From positions 1,550,001 through 1,614,000 of the forward strand of contig OX421963.1 in NCBI GenBank assembly GCA_949128115.1: a DNA stretch of 64,000 nucleotides, written 5' to 3'. A model generated the notes under the pieces. It was not told the DNA's origin. It searched no databases and saw only the letters and a program-made list of their open reading frames with translations. The DNA is from Anaspis maculata (Eukaryota > Arthropoda > Insecta > Coleoptera > Scraptiidae). Below, in pieces: positions 22,814-33,985 of the stretch. Each line of letters starts with the position of its first letter. The stretch's first letter is position 1. A program made the translations under genes and the position numbers.

Positions 22814-25524
22814 CCATTCTCTTCACCAACATTCAATGTCTACGCAATAAACTGCTAGAGTTGGAAGCTATCTTGATTGATAAACATTTCGACTCCATTC
22901 ACCTAGCAGAACACTGGATGTCACAAGCTGAGCTGGACACAGTAAGCTTGGAACACTACTCCTTGAGTGCAGGATATTCACGATCGGTAAGACTCCATGG
23001 TGGTGTTTGTGGCTTCACAAAAACAAAAAACACCTTAAAACTCAACTTAACTCGGTTCAGTGAAGAACTGACGTGTGAGATGTGCGGTTACGTCTCCGAT
23101 GGTATCCATTTCATAGTAATTTATCGATCCCCTGCTGGGGACCTCAATAAATTTTTGAAAACAACCGAAAGACTCCTACTGGAGTACGGCAGGCATGGCA
23201 TAGTTTTGATGGGTGATTTTAACGTCCATTTCAACACAAATGATAAGAATGCACAAGAAGTAATCAACCTTTTTCAATCATTTGGGTTAAAGCAAAAAGT
23301 TTTTGAAAACACACGTGAAAATAGTTGCTTAGATAACGTTTTTAGCAATCTAGAAAACATTGTTGTTCATGTTAAAGACTACCATCTATCAGACCACCGC
23401 AGCCTAGTAATAAATATAGAAAAACCCAACAACATCAGCGAGGCAAAAAGACGATTTGAATATATTCCAATAACAGACGATGGCTTAAGTGCACTGCGTC
23501 ACTATCTGGGCAGCATTGACTGGTCACTTGCAACGGACGGCAAAGACGTAAATTCAAAATTTTCAGCTTTCAATAATATTTTCATTTCAGGTATTGCCGA
23601 ATGTTTTGCAACAAAAATGAAAGTACAGACTGACCACACCAAAAGCAAAGTACTGTGGTTCAACGACGACCTTAGACTGAAGCGTGACCAACTAAATTTC
23701 TTTAACGACCTACATCAACGACACCTCATTGGTAAAGACAAACTGAACAACTTCAAGAAAGACTATAAAGCCCAACTTAAAGCTGCCAAAAGAGCAGCCA
23801 ACGATGACTTTATAAACCGTGCTACAAACAAACCATCTGCGGCATGGAAACTTATAAATAAACATAAAAACCAACCAAAAGACTCTCAGGTACCGTTAAC
23901 TGCAGAACAGCTCAATGATTACTTTAGTAATATTGCACAATCTATTTCAGACCAACTCCCTAACTCAGACCTAAACCCTTTACAATACTTAAAAAAAAAC
24001 ATCTACTCTACAAAAAATCCGACTTTCTCATTTAAAGAAGTTTCCCTCAACGAAGTCAGAGATGTGGTTAACTCACTCACGAATAGCACAACAAGAGACA
24101 CGTATAACATGAACGCAAAAATATTAAAATCCGTAATCGATATCATCTTAATACTATTTACAAATTTACTCAATATATGTATAAAAAATTCAACGTTTCC
24201 TAACTTCATGAAGGTAGCCAGGGTGGTGCCCATTTATAAAAAAGGTTGCAAGTCGGATCCCGCGAACTACCGCCCCATTGCCATTCTTCCTATTTTCAGT
24301 AAAGTCTTTGAAAAACTATTAAATAATCAAATATATCATTACTTTGAAACGAACAATCTTTTCCATGACGCTCAATACGGCTTCAGAAACAATCGCTCCA
24401 CAACCTTAGCGATCAGCAAATTGTGCAAAGAAGTTTCCAAAGCTTTTGAAGGGAACGAGCATCTTAGTGCCAACTTCTACGACCTAACCAAAGCGTTTGA
24501 CTGCGTTAACCACGAGATTCTATTGAAAAAATTAAAAGCTTATGGTTTTCACACGTCTGGGGAATTATTGCTCAGGTCATATCTGGAAGGAAGATCCCAG
24601 TACGTTTCTTTGGGCAATAGTAAATCCAGTCGCAAAAACATCGAAATAGGGGTGCCACAGGGCTCTGTATTGGGTCCTTTACTGTTTCTCATCTATATTA
24701 ATGACTTAGCCAACTGTGCCAATACGAACCTCTTACTCTTCGCAGACGACACCACCACGTATGACAAAGACAAAAACCTTTCCATCTTGAAATTACAAGA
24801 CGCTGAGAATCACACTATCTTGAGTGATTGGTTCAACTCCAATAAACTCAGTCCGAACAACAACAAGAAGCAACATCTCATCTTTTCGTTAAAACCAACT
24901 GACACAGAATATCAACCCATCAAGTTCCTTGGAATTACCTTGGACCCACGTCTAACTTGGGAATCACACGTAAAGTCTCTCTGCAATAAGCTTGCAAAAC
25001 AAATATACCTAATACGCCAACTGAAGTCCTTGGTCTCAATGCAAGTTTTGAGGACCGCGTATTTCAGCCTTTTTCAGAGCCATTTGAATTATGCTATTCT
25101 AGCATGGGGTCACTCTGCACACACCACAAAAGTTTTTGCAGCTCAGAGGAAGTGTATCCGAATAATGTCTGGCCTAAGATATGACGAAAACTGTAAACAA
25201 GCATTTATCGACTCAAAAATCCTAACTGTGCCATGCCTCTATATTCTACAGTCCATCTTATACATCAAATATAATGAAATCGACTACCATACGTATCCGC
25301 ATACTTACAGTACTCGTAACAGGAACGATTTTGTGGTGCCGTTCCATAGACTTCAACGTTCAAGAGAAGCCACGGGCTACCATGGAGTCTTATTTTACAA
25401 TAAGTTGCCAAGCTCTTTGAAAAGCAAACCTCCAGCTCAGCTTAAGAAATCCATTAAAGACATTTTGTTGGATAACGCTTTTTATTCAACCGAGGAATTT
25501 CTCTCATTCGAGTTTGAGTTCTGA
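22732..25524 (+). CDS. LINE ORF2: AP-like endonuclease and reverse transcriptase
   Basis: About 930 codons are open. Endonuclease motifs: LFTNIQCLRNK, HLAEHW (catalytic Glu), FIVIYRSP, LMGDFNVHF, CLDNVFSN and LSDHRSLV. Reverse transcriptase motifs: KVARVVPIYKKGCKSDPANY, RPIAILPIFSKVFEKLL, QYGFRNNRSTTLAI, NFYDLTKAFDCVNHEI, IGVPQGSVLGPLLFLIYIN, LLLFADDTTTY (catalytic FADD) and KFLGITLDPRLTWESHV. There is no ATG before the endonuclease: the first Met is at HWMSQ, inside the fold. ORF2 is in the -1 frame relative to ORF1, so it is probably expressed by frameshifting or non-AUG reinitiation. Confidence 0.92.
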   Translation: MEKKQRISKSQQPTKFSSKFARGNNNLTILFTNIQCLRNKLLELEAILIDKHFDSIHLAEHWMSQAELDTVSLEHYSLSAGYSRSVRLHGGVCGFTKTKNTLKLNLTRFSEELTCEMCGYVSDGIHFIVIYRSPAGDLNKFLKTTERLLLEYGRHGIVLMGDFNVHFNTNDKNAQEVINLFQSFGLKQKVFENTRENSCLDNVFSNLENIVVHVKDYHLSDHRSLVINIEKPNNISEAKRRFEYIPITDDGLSALRHYLGSIDWSLATDGKDVNSKFSAFNNIFISGIAECFATKMKVQTDHTKSKVLWFNDDLRLKRDQLNFFNDLHQRHLIGKDKLNNFKKDYKAQLKAAKRAANDDFINRATNKPSAAWKLINKHKNQPKDSQVPLTAEQLNDYFSNIAQSISDQLPNSDLNPLQYLKKNIYSTKNPTFSFKEVSLNEVRDVVNSLTNSTTRDTYNMNAKILKSVIDIILILFTNLLNICIKNSTFPNFMKVARVVPIYKKGCKSDPANYRPIAILPIFSKVFEKLLNNQIYHYFETNNLFHDAQYGFRNNRSTTLAISKLCKEVSKAFEGNEHLSANFYDLTKAFDCVNHEILLKKLKAYGFHTSGELLLRSYLEGRSQYVSLGNSKSSRKNIEIGVPQGSVLGPLLFLIYINDLANCANTNLLLFADDTTTYDKDKNLSILKLQDAENHTILSDWFNSNKLSPNNNKKQHLIFSLKPTDTEYQPIKFLGITLDPRLTWESHVKSLCNKLAKQIYLIRQLKSLVSMQVLRTAYFSLFQSHLNYAILAWGHSAHTTKVFAAQRKCIRIMSGLRYDENCKQAFIDSKILTVPCLYILQSILYIKYNEIDYHTYPHTYSTRNRNDFVVPFHRLQRSREATGYHGVLFYNKLPSSLKSKPPAQLKKSIKDILLDNAFYSTEEFLSFEFEF
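22774..22780 (+). promoter_or_regulatory. Candidate -1 ribosomal frameshift site
   Basis: In the ORF1 frame the text reads CA|A AAT TTT, which fits the X XXY YYZ slippery pattern. It lies inside the 82-nt ORF1/ORF2 overlap, and a -1 slip leads into ORF2. No pseudoknot was tested. Confidence 0.4.
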
Positions 25525-25867
25525 ATGTGACCTAATTTTGAGCGGCTTCTACGCAGTTAATTGCAAAATAAACACAACTGTGTAATTTTTATTTATTTAT
25601 TTTTCTTCTGGACGGGTGTAAATGTATTTTGTACATAGTAACACGAATAAAATTATGATTATGATTATGATTATGATCCTCCGAGTTACAGAACTGAAAT
25701 TCGATTAACTGGGGGCTGGCCCCCATGGGGGTGCACAGGGTGACCGCACCACTTTTGAGCGTTGCCACCAAAAAAATATGATTCTGTGGACCTTAACTGA
25801 TTGGAATTCCAAAAAAAACCTTTTCGACCTCTAAAAAAATACAGAATAGTACCTAGCGGATGGACTA

Positions 25868-26165
25868 TGAAAAAAGTAAAAAGAACAAAAATTCAGGGAT
25901 TTCATATTTCCCCGCCACAATTTTTTACAGATTTCTTCCAAAATATCACAATACAATGCGAATGATACTGTCCCATTTCGGTAGGTGGCGCTCTAATTCA
26001 TACACGCCTGCTGTATGGAGAGTGGCCTATCTATTTAGGCTTGTCTATGATGACAACGCCAATACTTAAACGCCAATAAATCATGTCATCTACACCATTG
26101 TGCCAACCCTTGAAAACCAAAACCCAACGTCAACATAATCTCATGGCGGCGCCCGCTTGGCGTCA
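25868..26165. other. No gene seen
   Basis: Spacer between F1 and F2a; unique-looking, with no coding motif. Confidence 0.5.
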
Positions 26166-29100
26166 TAATCCAGGCCCTAGCAGTACTTCTGTAGGAAAAA
26201 CGATGTAATCAAAAATTTTTTTTTGGAATCGTTAGAGGATCATCCCAGGACAAATAATCACTCGGGTGCTTTCGCGATTTCTGGTACATTTTCCAGCAAT
26301 ATCGCATCAAAGTTGGCGGCTGGTCAATTCTTCAGTTCGCTGATATTTCTTGGAGTTTTTGCGATTTTTTGCAAATAAAAGTACTAATCTACTCAAAAAA
26401 CAATTCCGGATCTAATGGTGCTGTCAGATTTTGAGTACTTACGTTATACCGGGTGAAAAAAATATAAAACGAGTTTTATATTTTTTTTTACAACTTTTTA
26501 GTTTCTTGGCCGATTTTCACAAACTTTATGTCAAAAGCTCGCTGACTAAATCGTCTACTCAAATCAATTGTCAATATAGCTAAATTATCAAAAATCAAGA
26601 TGGCGGCGGCGAACCCAAATAAAAATGTGTCGTATTTCGAGATTTTTTTTTTGATTTCTAAACTTCGTAAAGAACGACACTTATGGTGGATTCTGGAAGA
26701 TTCAGCTTTCTTCTGCACTTTGGGATTAGATTTACTTGATTCGCACATTACACTGTGAAAATATAGTGGATCAAAGGAAGGTCCACTTGTGATTTTTTCC
26801 AAATTTACAATAAATCAGCAGTTTAAAAACCTCCCGCGAATCCTTATTTCTGAAGCAATTTCTACACACTTGGTAGTGATCGTAAGCTGTGTGCATAGGC
26901 TACAAATACCGTGTTGGTGCATGGCCGAAGTCTCGAAATTTTAGATGATAGATGAAGTAAATGGTGGAGGTGCGCATGTCAAATATCGAATATTCTACTT
27001 TTTGTTCTCACATGTTCTGAACGAAATTTCTATAAATGGTTGGCTTAATGGTCAGCTGGATAAACACACAACGAGAGTCAAATGTTGAAAGAGTCAAAAT
27101 GTGAAATTTTCAAATAGACGACTTTACTTCTTTGGAGAAAATAGAACGGTTCTATCCGTTGGTCCAGGAATTTTTGCTGTTAAAATCGCAAGTAGCGAAC
27201 AATAATGAAAGCTAGCCGGATTTTTGTATATAAACTCAGTTAAGCATGTAGTTCAACATAGTCAAAGTTCTCAAGAATCCGGTGTGAGCTTCGGCCGTTG
27301 TGGCCTCGAGAAGAACTTGAGGATCAGTTTTTCGCGTATATCTCGTGAACAATGGCACTTGGGAAGAACGCGCTTGGGAAGAAATTGTTGAAAATTTTAT
27401 TGTCTATAAGAAAGGTCCTCACACGTTTCATCGTCAGTCCACTCTTTCTTCGTCAAAACACAAGAAAATTAAAATTATCCAGATGCTCGATGCTGAAGAC
27501 TGTATGGACCTTGAGTTTTATGATGGCGAAGTGCCACCTCGTAGAGGTGTTGGTTGGTCCACTATTTCTTGATTGAAACTTGAAGTCATCAATACGAACT
27601 ATGCCGGCGGCATATACAGGGTGAAATAAAAATAAAAAGTTGAACATTTGTTCCTCAAGAACCAGGATAGGTGAAGACATGTAAATCGCCATAAATAATT
27701 CTGATTTCATGGTCATGAAGTCGTCGTGAACTTGAATCAGATATCTTGAGCCGTTCTTGAAATATCTTCAAAATACTGAAGTGGTTACCGAAAAGAATAA
27801 TTTTTTCGTTCACTCATCAGAGAAAAAGTTGACTGTGTTTTTTCTCAAAGTAGTTGGCCTAGAAAGTGTTTTTCACTATTATTTAAATAGTGATTTATCA
27901 TTGTTTCGATTCAAAACACCAAGTCTCGATTCAATATCTGAAGAGTTACTGATAGACGGAAAACTAGTTTTTTTCCGTAACGACTTCAGTCATCTGAAGA
28001 TATGTCAGAAACGGCTCAACATATTTGATCCAAGTTTACGACGACTTCATGACCATGAAATTAGAAATATTTTTGGCGGTTTATATGTCTTCACCTGTTT
28101 TGGTTCCTGAGGTACATTTCTTCAACTTCTTATTTTTATTTCACCCTGTATATGCCGCCGGCATAGTTGGTATTGATGGCAAATAGTTACAGTCAAAACA
28201 GAATAGATCGAACAACACCTCTACCAAGTGGCATCCCGCCATCATAAAACTCAAGGTCCATACAGTCTTCAGCATCGAGCATCTGGATAATTTTAATTTT
28301 CTTGTGTTTTGACGAAGAAAGAGTGGACTGACGATTAAACGTGTGAGGACCTTTCTTATAGACAATAAAATTTTCAACAATTTCTTCCCGAGCACGTTCT
28401 TCCCAAGTGCCATTGTTCACGAGATATACGCGAAAAACTGATCCTCAAGTTCTTCTCGAGGCCACAACGGCCGAAGCTCACACCGGATTCTTGAGAACTT
28501 TGACTATGTTGAACTACATGCTTAACTGAGTTTATATACAAAAATACGGCTAGCTTTAATTTTTGTTCGCTACTTGCGATTTTAACAGCAAAAATTCCTG
28601 GACCAACGGATAGAACCGTTCTATTTTCTCCAAAGAAGTAAAGTCGTCTATTTGAAAATTTCACATTTCGACTCTTTTAACATTTGACTCTCGTTGCGTG
28701 TTTATCCAGCTGACCATTAAGCCAACCATTTATAGAAATTTCGTTCAGAACATGTGAGAACAAAAAGTAGAATATTCGATATTTGACATGCGCACCTCCA
28801 CCATTTACGTCATCTATCATCTAAAATTTCGAGACTTCGGCCATGCACCAACACGGTATTTGTAGCCTATGCGCACAGCTTACGATCACTACCAAGTGTG
28901 TAGAAATTGCTTCAGAAATAAGGATTCGAAGGAGGTTTTTAAACTGCTGATTTATGTGAATTTGGAAAAAATCACAAGTGGACCTTCCTTTGATCCACTA
29001 TATTTTCACAGTGTAATGTGCGAATCAAGTAAATCTAGTCCCAAAGTGCAGAAGAAAGCTGAATCTTCCAGAATCCACCATCAGTGTCGTTCTTTACCAA

Positions 29101-29598
29101 GTTTAGAAATCAAAAAAAAATTCTCGAAATACGACACATTTTTATTTGGGTTCGCCGCCGCCATCTTGATTTTTGATAATTTGGCTATATTGACAATTGA
29201 TCTGAGTAGACGATTTGGTCAGCGAGCTTTTGACATAAAGTTTGTGAAAATCGGCCAAGAAACTAAAAAGTTGGAAGAAAAATATAAAACTCGTTTTATT
29301 TTTTTTTCACCCGGTATAACGTAAGTACTCAAAATCTGACAGCACCATTAGATCCGGAATTGTTTTTTGGGTAGATTAGTACTTTTGTTTGAAAAAAATC
29401 GCAAAAACTCCAAGAAATATCAGCGAACTGAAGAATTGACCAGCCGCCAACTTTGATGCGATATTGCTGAAAAATGTACCAGAAATCGCGAAAGCACCCG
29501 AGTGATTATTTGTCCTGGGATGATCCTCCAACGATTCAAAAAAAAAAATTTTTGATTACATCGTTTTTCCTACAGAAGTACTGCTAGGGACAGGACTA
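26166..29598. mobile_element. Foldback element F2a (TSD TCA), full length
   Basis: A 3433-bp near-perfect inverted repeat centred near 27880. The left end is TAATCCAGGCCCTAGCAGTA; the right end, as reverse complement, is TAGTCCTGTCCCTAGCAGTA. The two ends differ in the same way in all three copies, and TCA flanks both sides (26163-26165 and 29599-29601). The arms share blocks such as AAGTTGGCGGCTGGTCAATT and ACCAACACGGTATTTGTAG. The centre has ATGCCGGCGGCAT next to TACAGGGTG, inverted at 28142. Short frames in the arms (for example 28869-29324) are mirrored and are not open in all copies. No transposase is visible. Confidence 0.9.
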
Positions 29599-29621
29599 TC
29601 ATTTCCCCCTCTGTTATCATC

Positions 29622-29860
29622 TGTCCAGCTATATTACAGGTTCGTGGGTGTAACTCAGAATAGTGTTTTTCTCCAAGTGTGATTCAGAAAAACTCAGATG
29701 TAATTCAGATCGGTCAAGTGAATTTCAGAAAGCATCGGATGTAATTCAGATCGGTCAACTGGAATTCAGAAAGAGTCAAATGGATTTCAGAAAGCATTAG
29801 ATGTGATTCAGAAAACATCAAGTAGTGTAATTCAGAATGAATAATTGTAATGGAGTAAGC
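29622..29860. repeat. Short-unit tandem array with FB-like end
   Basis: Starts CCAGCTATATTACAGGTTCG and continues as degenerate ~20-bp units (GTAATTCAGATCGGTCAA, TTCAGAAAGCATCGGATG). It is related to 18097-18265, where the same end occurs in the opposite orientation. Confidence 0.7.
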
Positions 29861-30394
29861 AGCAAAAAAATATGACCCACCACTACCACCATATTGAGAT
29901 AGTGTTCTCCAATTGAATTGACCTACATAGGAAAAAAAAAGGACTCTAAGCGTCCAATCTCGTGAAGGAATGGACTGATTTGAAACATTATTTTTCCTAG
30001 CTGTTTTCTCCATCTATCATACGCCTTTTTTATGTCGTATTTTATACAGGTTCTCCATATTTTTTGGTACCAACTACTGCTGATTTTTTTCAACTGATCC
30101 ATGAAAGCCACTTCATGTAACTAACTATGCCTCGAAGCTTTTTGTTTTTTTCAATTTTTGCCTTTCTTCCTCGAATCATAGAGTATGATATCAGAAAATC
30201 AACTTCTCAATTTTCCAGCCATAATAACTTATGTCCGTGTTGACCGACTTTTGAAATTCGGGGCATTGTTAAAGTCAATGCAAGAATGCATCGAATGTGA
30301 CCCATATCTGATTTACCGTGGATATTTGTGCAAGTTTTCAATGATGTGCTGATTGTGATGAACTAAGAAAAAGCAAAAAAAGGGAATTCTGAAT
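29861..30394. other. Sequence between two related arrays, no gene
   Basis: AT-rich; may be the loop of an FB-like unit whose arms are the arrays at 29622 and 30395. Confidence 0.4.
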
Positions 30395-30493
30395 CACATT
30401 TGACGCTTTCTGAATTACAATTGACTCCACTGAATTTCATCTGACACTTTCTGACTCCCACTACTTGACGCTTCCTGATTTACAGTTGGAAAA
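30395..30493. repeat. Inverted copy of the short-unit array
   Basis: The units here read in the opposite sense (CTGAATCACATTTGACGCTT, CTGAATTACAATTGACTCC) and end in CTGATTTACAGTTGGAAAAG. That end resembles the gene B exon 2 acceptor text CTAATTTACAGCTTCAAAAG at 18090-18110 (reverse strand). Confidence 0.6.
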
Positions 30494-30689
30494 GGTGTAG
30501 TCATGGAGGTTAGAGAGAAGGAGACTGAACGACATTGGTTTCTGTCATAAAAAATGGCACTATTTTATGTCGCAAAAATTCAGTTCAAAAATTATACACT
30601 GTGTCGCTGGAATCTGGGAACGGCTCACAGGAAACTGTAATTTTGCTCAAAGGATAGAGCTCTGTAATTATTCATGGTTCAGAACTGAG

Positions 30690-30838
30690 GCCCGTCTCAT
30701 AAAACTACAAACGGCATGACACATTACATACAAATGACAAATTACAAATGTATAACCTTGACGACAAATTGTTGCAACAATGGGTTACCAAGACTACACA
30801 CTTGTAAATTGTCGTTTGAACTTTTATGAAACGGGCCC
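30690..30838. mobile_element. ~150-bp MITE with GGCCCGT ends
   Basis: Left GGCCCGTCTCATAAAACTAC is paired with right TTTTATGAAACGGGCC. Inner ACAAACG and CGTTTGA also pair. It sits inside the P-like element. The end sequence resembles that of the larger insertion at 18674. Confidence 0.65.
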
Positions 30839-30982
30839 CCGATGATGCTTTTATGTGAACGAGGTGTAACGGAAACGATCATATATTTGTCTATTTTCTA
30901 AGAAACATCGATACATAATTATATCAAAAGGAAAAGGTAATGGAGGAACCATTTAAAAATATGTACTATCAATATGGCAAGC

Positions 30983-33188
30983 TAGGCCAGTCAAATTAGA
31001 ACAAATTTTTCCGTTTGAGGGAAAAAACTGTTGGAGTTTTGGAAATTTGACAGTAATGTCCGGTAAGGTGTACTGTTGAACGTACTAAAAGTCCCCAACT
31101 CTACCTATTGAGCTCGAGCCGCCATCTTGGAAAAATGGTCCTTCGATCCTATTTTCTGCTCATGTTCCGCTAATCATCAGAGATATTCAATTAAGTTTTA
31201 TAAAAAATCAAGGCTATAAAATTGCCTACAAAAATTGTTTCATACCGATTTTTTTTCTCGTATATGTTGATATTGATAAAATTAACTTAACAAAAAAAAT
31301 CAAAAAATTAGCTATTTTTTGCCTATGGCTGAAGATATTGTCTTCAAAATTTGTGAAGATGTTGGCAGTCCACATCAAAGCTAAACGTGACAGTTGAGAT
31401 AAAAAAAAAAATTGCGAAAATATTTTTTGATTTTTTTTTTCAAATTGAGCAAAATATTGATTTTTGAGTTCGACATTTCCAACAGGGCGGAGTAAAGGTT
31501 TCAATCGAACATGAATCAGTTTTGATATTTACATATTGTAAGACAAGATTTCATCAGTATTGTGCCTTCACGAGCTTCTGGAATGCTCGATATGAATTAA
31601 ACTAAAAGAATAATAGCCAAGTCCAAAAAGTGTTGTCGATTGGTTATGAAGGAAACATTTCGAAACAAAAGACATCAGCAAAGGATATACAGGAGGTCCA
31701 AAGGTTATTCAATTGTATATGAGCCCCATATTGATGTGCCTCATCTAAAATAGTACAAAAGAATCAATCAAAATGTTAAAATCCACCCTGTATAACAAAA
31801 AGTAACGATACAAAATGGAAGTAGTGAAGCATACCTGGTGCCAAAAATACACCCTTTACATTGCTGAAAAAAAGAACCAAATTGATCGATTTATTTGAAA
31901 GTTATTAGTCCTCAAACTTGACTTTACAAATTTCAGCCAGTGAAATACGGAAAAGTAGAGAGAAGTAACTGTCAGAGTTTCATAAATTTGACAGGGATGT
32001 TCGCTAAGGTATACTAATAAACATACTAAAAGTCCCCGCCACTACCTGTTGTGCTCGAGCCGCCATCTTGGAAAAATGGTAATAAATTTGATCGAAGGAT
32101 CATTATTTCAAGATGGCGGCTCAAGCGCAACAGGTACTGGCGGGGACTTTTAGTATGTTTATAAGTATACGTTAGCGAACATACCTGTCAAATTTCTGAA
32201 ACTCCGACAGTTACTTCTCTCTACTTTTCCATATTTCACTGGCTGAAATTTGTTAAGTCAAGTTTGAGGACTAATAACTTTCAAATAAATCCATCAATTT
32301 TGTTCTTTTTTTCAGCAATGTGAATGCTGTATTTTTCGCACCAGATATGCTTCACTACTTCCATTTTGTATCGTTACTTTTTGTTATACAGGGTGGATTT
32401 TAACATTTTGATTGATTCTTTTGTACTATTTTGGATAAGGCACATCAATATGGGGCTCATATACAGTTGAATAACCTTTGGACCTTCTGTATATCCTTTG
32501 CTGATGTTTTTTGTTTCAAAAATGTTTCCTACCGAACCAATCGACAACACTTTTTGGACTTAGCGATTATTCTTTTAGTTTAATTCATATCGAGCATTCC
32601 AGAAGCTCGTGAAGGCACAATACTGATGAAATCTTGTCTTACAATATGTAAATATCAAAACTGATTGATGTTCCATTGAAACCTTTACTCCGCCCTGTTG
32701 GAAATGTCAAACTCGAAAACCAAATTTTTGCTTCATTCAAAAAATAAATTAAAAAATATTTTCGCAATTTTTTTTTCTATTTCAACTGTCACGTTCAGCT
32801 TTAATGTAGACTGCCAACATCTTCACAAATTTTGAAGACAATATCTCTAGCCATAGGCAAAAAATCGCCTTTTTTTAATTTTTTTTTTGTAATTTAATTT
32901 AATTAATATCAACAGATACGAGAGAAAAATCGGTATGAAACAATTTTTGTAGGCAATTTTATAGCCTTGATTTTTTATGAAACCTAATTGAATATCTCTG
33001 ATGATCAGCGCGCAATATAAGCAGAAAACTGGATCGAATATCCATTTTTCCAAGATGGCGGCTCGAGCTCAATAGGTAGAGTTGGGGACTTTTAGTATGT
33101 TTATCAGTACACCTTACCGGACATTACTGTCAAATTTCCAAAACTCCAACAGTTTTTTCCCTCCAGCTTTCCTTATTTGACTGGCCTA
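30983..33188. mobile_element. Foldback element F4 (TAGGCC ends, TSD AGC)
   Basis: A 2206-bp palindrome centred near 32090. The left end is TAGGCCAGTCAAATTAG and the right end is its near inverse. AGC flanks both sides (30980-30982 and 33189-33191). Inside each arm a ~95-bp module (ACTAAAAGTCCCC...GAGCCGCCATCTTGG) is repeated twice in the same direction (31045-31140 and 31985-32080), so the element is both palindromic and internally duplicated. CACCCTGTA motifs occur at 31784 and, inverted, at 32387. No coding capacity is seen. Confidence 0.88.
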
Positions 33189-33475
33189 AGCATGTGAATC
33201 CAATTTTGCCACGAATTTTGCACGAAAACTAATACTCTGATGGGAGGGAAATTTGCATCGAATTTCTTCGTCCGTAATAAGCATTGGTCGATGTTCGGGT
33301 GCGTTTATGTCTTCGATCGTGGGTATCTGTCGATGAGCAGGTGAGGTGAAACATGGCTGTCAATGGGGCTTCGCTTGTCTGCAGGCTGTCTGAGCACGAT
33401 CTTCTCAGCTCCAGTCTCATTCGTTTTCCTTATATTTGATGGAACCTCCACCTCCCTTTGGCCAAACGATTCATG

Positions 33476-33707
33476 CTATTTCGAAAAAGTGGTGAGAACT
33501 ACATTCTCCTTCCATTTTGGAATGCTCCTCTTAATCACCTGGAAGACTGTTCCATCCGAAAGCTCTGTTGTGAAACAGATACCGTTCAATGTCATCATCT
33601 CTAAAATGTAGTTCGCAACAGGGATCAGCTTTGTAAACCTTTTCTCTCGATGTCAGGGGTCTACCTTGCCTCCTGATGGCATTCCTCCATTCACAAGCCA
33701 TTTCGTC
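33476..33707 (-). pseudogene. Second THAP exon of the P-like element, frameshifted
   Basis: After an acceptor-like GCCTTGTTGAAG the frame reads DEMACEWRNAIRRQGRPLTS, then PCCELHFRDDDIER, giving the conserved Trp and C-x2-H of the THAP domain. A one-base shift follows, and the continuation FTTELSDGTVFQVIKRSIPK lies in the next frame and ends in TAG (33476-33478). DGTVF followed by a basic stretch is the usual end of a THAP domain. Confidence 0.7.
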
Positions 33708-33832
33708 CTTCAACAAGGCAAAACGTTAAACAGATACTATTATAATAAGAATAAATATATCATAGAGGAACCAAGAGAGTCGGATCGGAACCCCACGTAT
33801 AGTAGGTACAAAGTTTATACAGTTGAACTTAC

Positions 33833-33985
33833 TGCGTGAGGTCGGAACATGCTCCGGCATTTTTGGCCACTTTTCCTCAACCGGGCCTTCTCATTTCCAT
33901 TGGAGCTTGTGCACCCTGGCGCACAGCAAGACACGGTGACGGAATAAAGAAGGAATTTACCTACTCCTAGTTTTGTTACTGTCAT
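33833..33985 (-). CDS. First THAP exon of the P-like element
   Basis: ATG 33985 opens 51 codons: MTVTKLGVGKFLLYSVTVSC, then CAPGCTSSNGNEKARL and KCRSMFRPHA. It ends at a strong donor (CACGCA|GTAAGTTC). CC-APG-C is the zinc-binding N-terminus of a THAP finger; the partner C-x2-H is in the exon at 33707. The phase is 0 on both sides, so splicing would join them in frame. Confidence 0.65.

Larger units (their letters stand above)
21716..25674 (+). mobile_element. CR1-like LINE with both ORFs open, inserted in F1
   Basis: The insertion is bounded by GATC (21712-21715 and 25675-25678) and ends in a (GATTAT)n tail of about four units after an AATAAA-like AATAAAATT. It carries ORF1 (21725-22813) and ORF2 (22732-25524, endonuclease plus reverse transcriptase). 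Microsatellite tails instead of poly(A) are typical of CR1/L2-type elements. No stop or frameshift is seen in the domains, so this may be a recent copy. The ORF1 ATG is only 9 bp from the 5' end, so the 5' UTR is minimal or truncated. Confidence 0.88.
20713..25867. mobile_element. Foldback element F1 (TAGTCC ends, TSD TGA) with nested LINE
   Basis: The left end TAGTCCATCCGCTAGGTACT (20713) is repeated inverted at the right end (to 25867), with TGA directly outside both (20710-20712 and 25868-25870). Arm 1 runs about 20713-21300. Its mirror starts at about 21310, runs to 21715, is broken by a 3959-bp LINE (21716-25674), and resumes at 25675 to the end. Without the LINE the element is about 1.19 kb and nearly all palindrome. 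No protein is encoded by the foldback itself. The same end type and 3-bp duplication occur in F2 to F5. Confidence 0.85.

Noticed and set aside
28141..28664. Frames repeated in every F2 arm (for example starting MALGKN)
   Set aside because: They appear mirrored in both arms, shift between copies and show no domain. Only the CRNCF module was kept as an observation.
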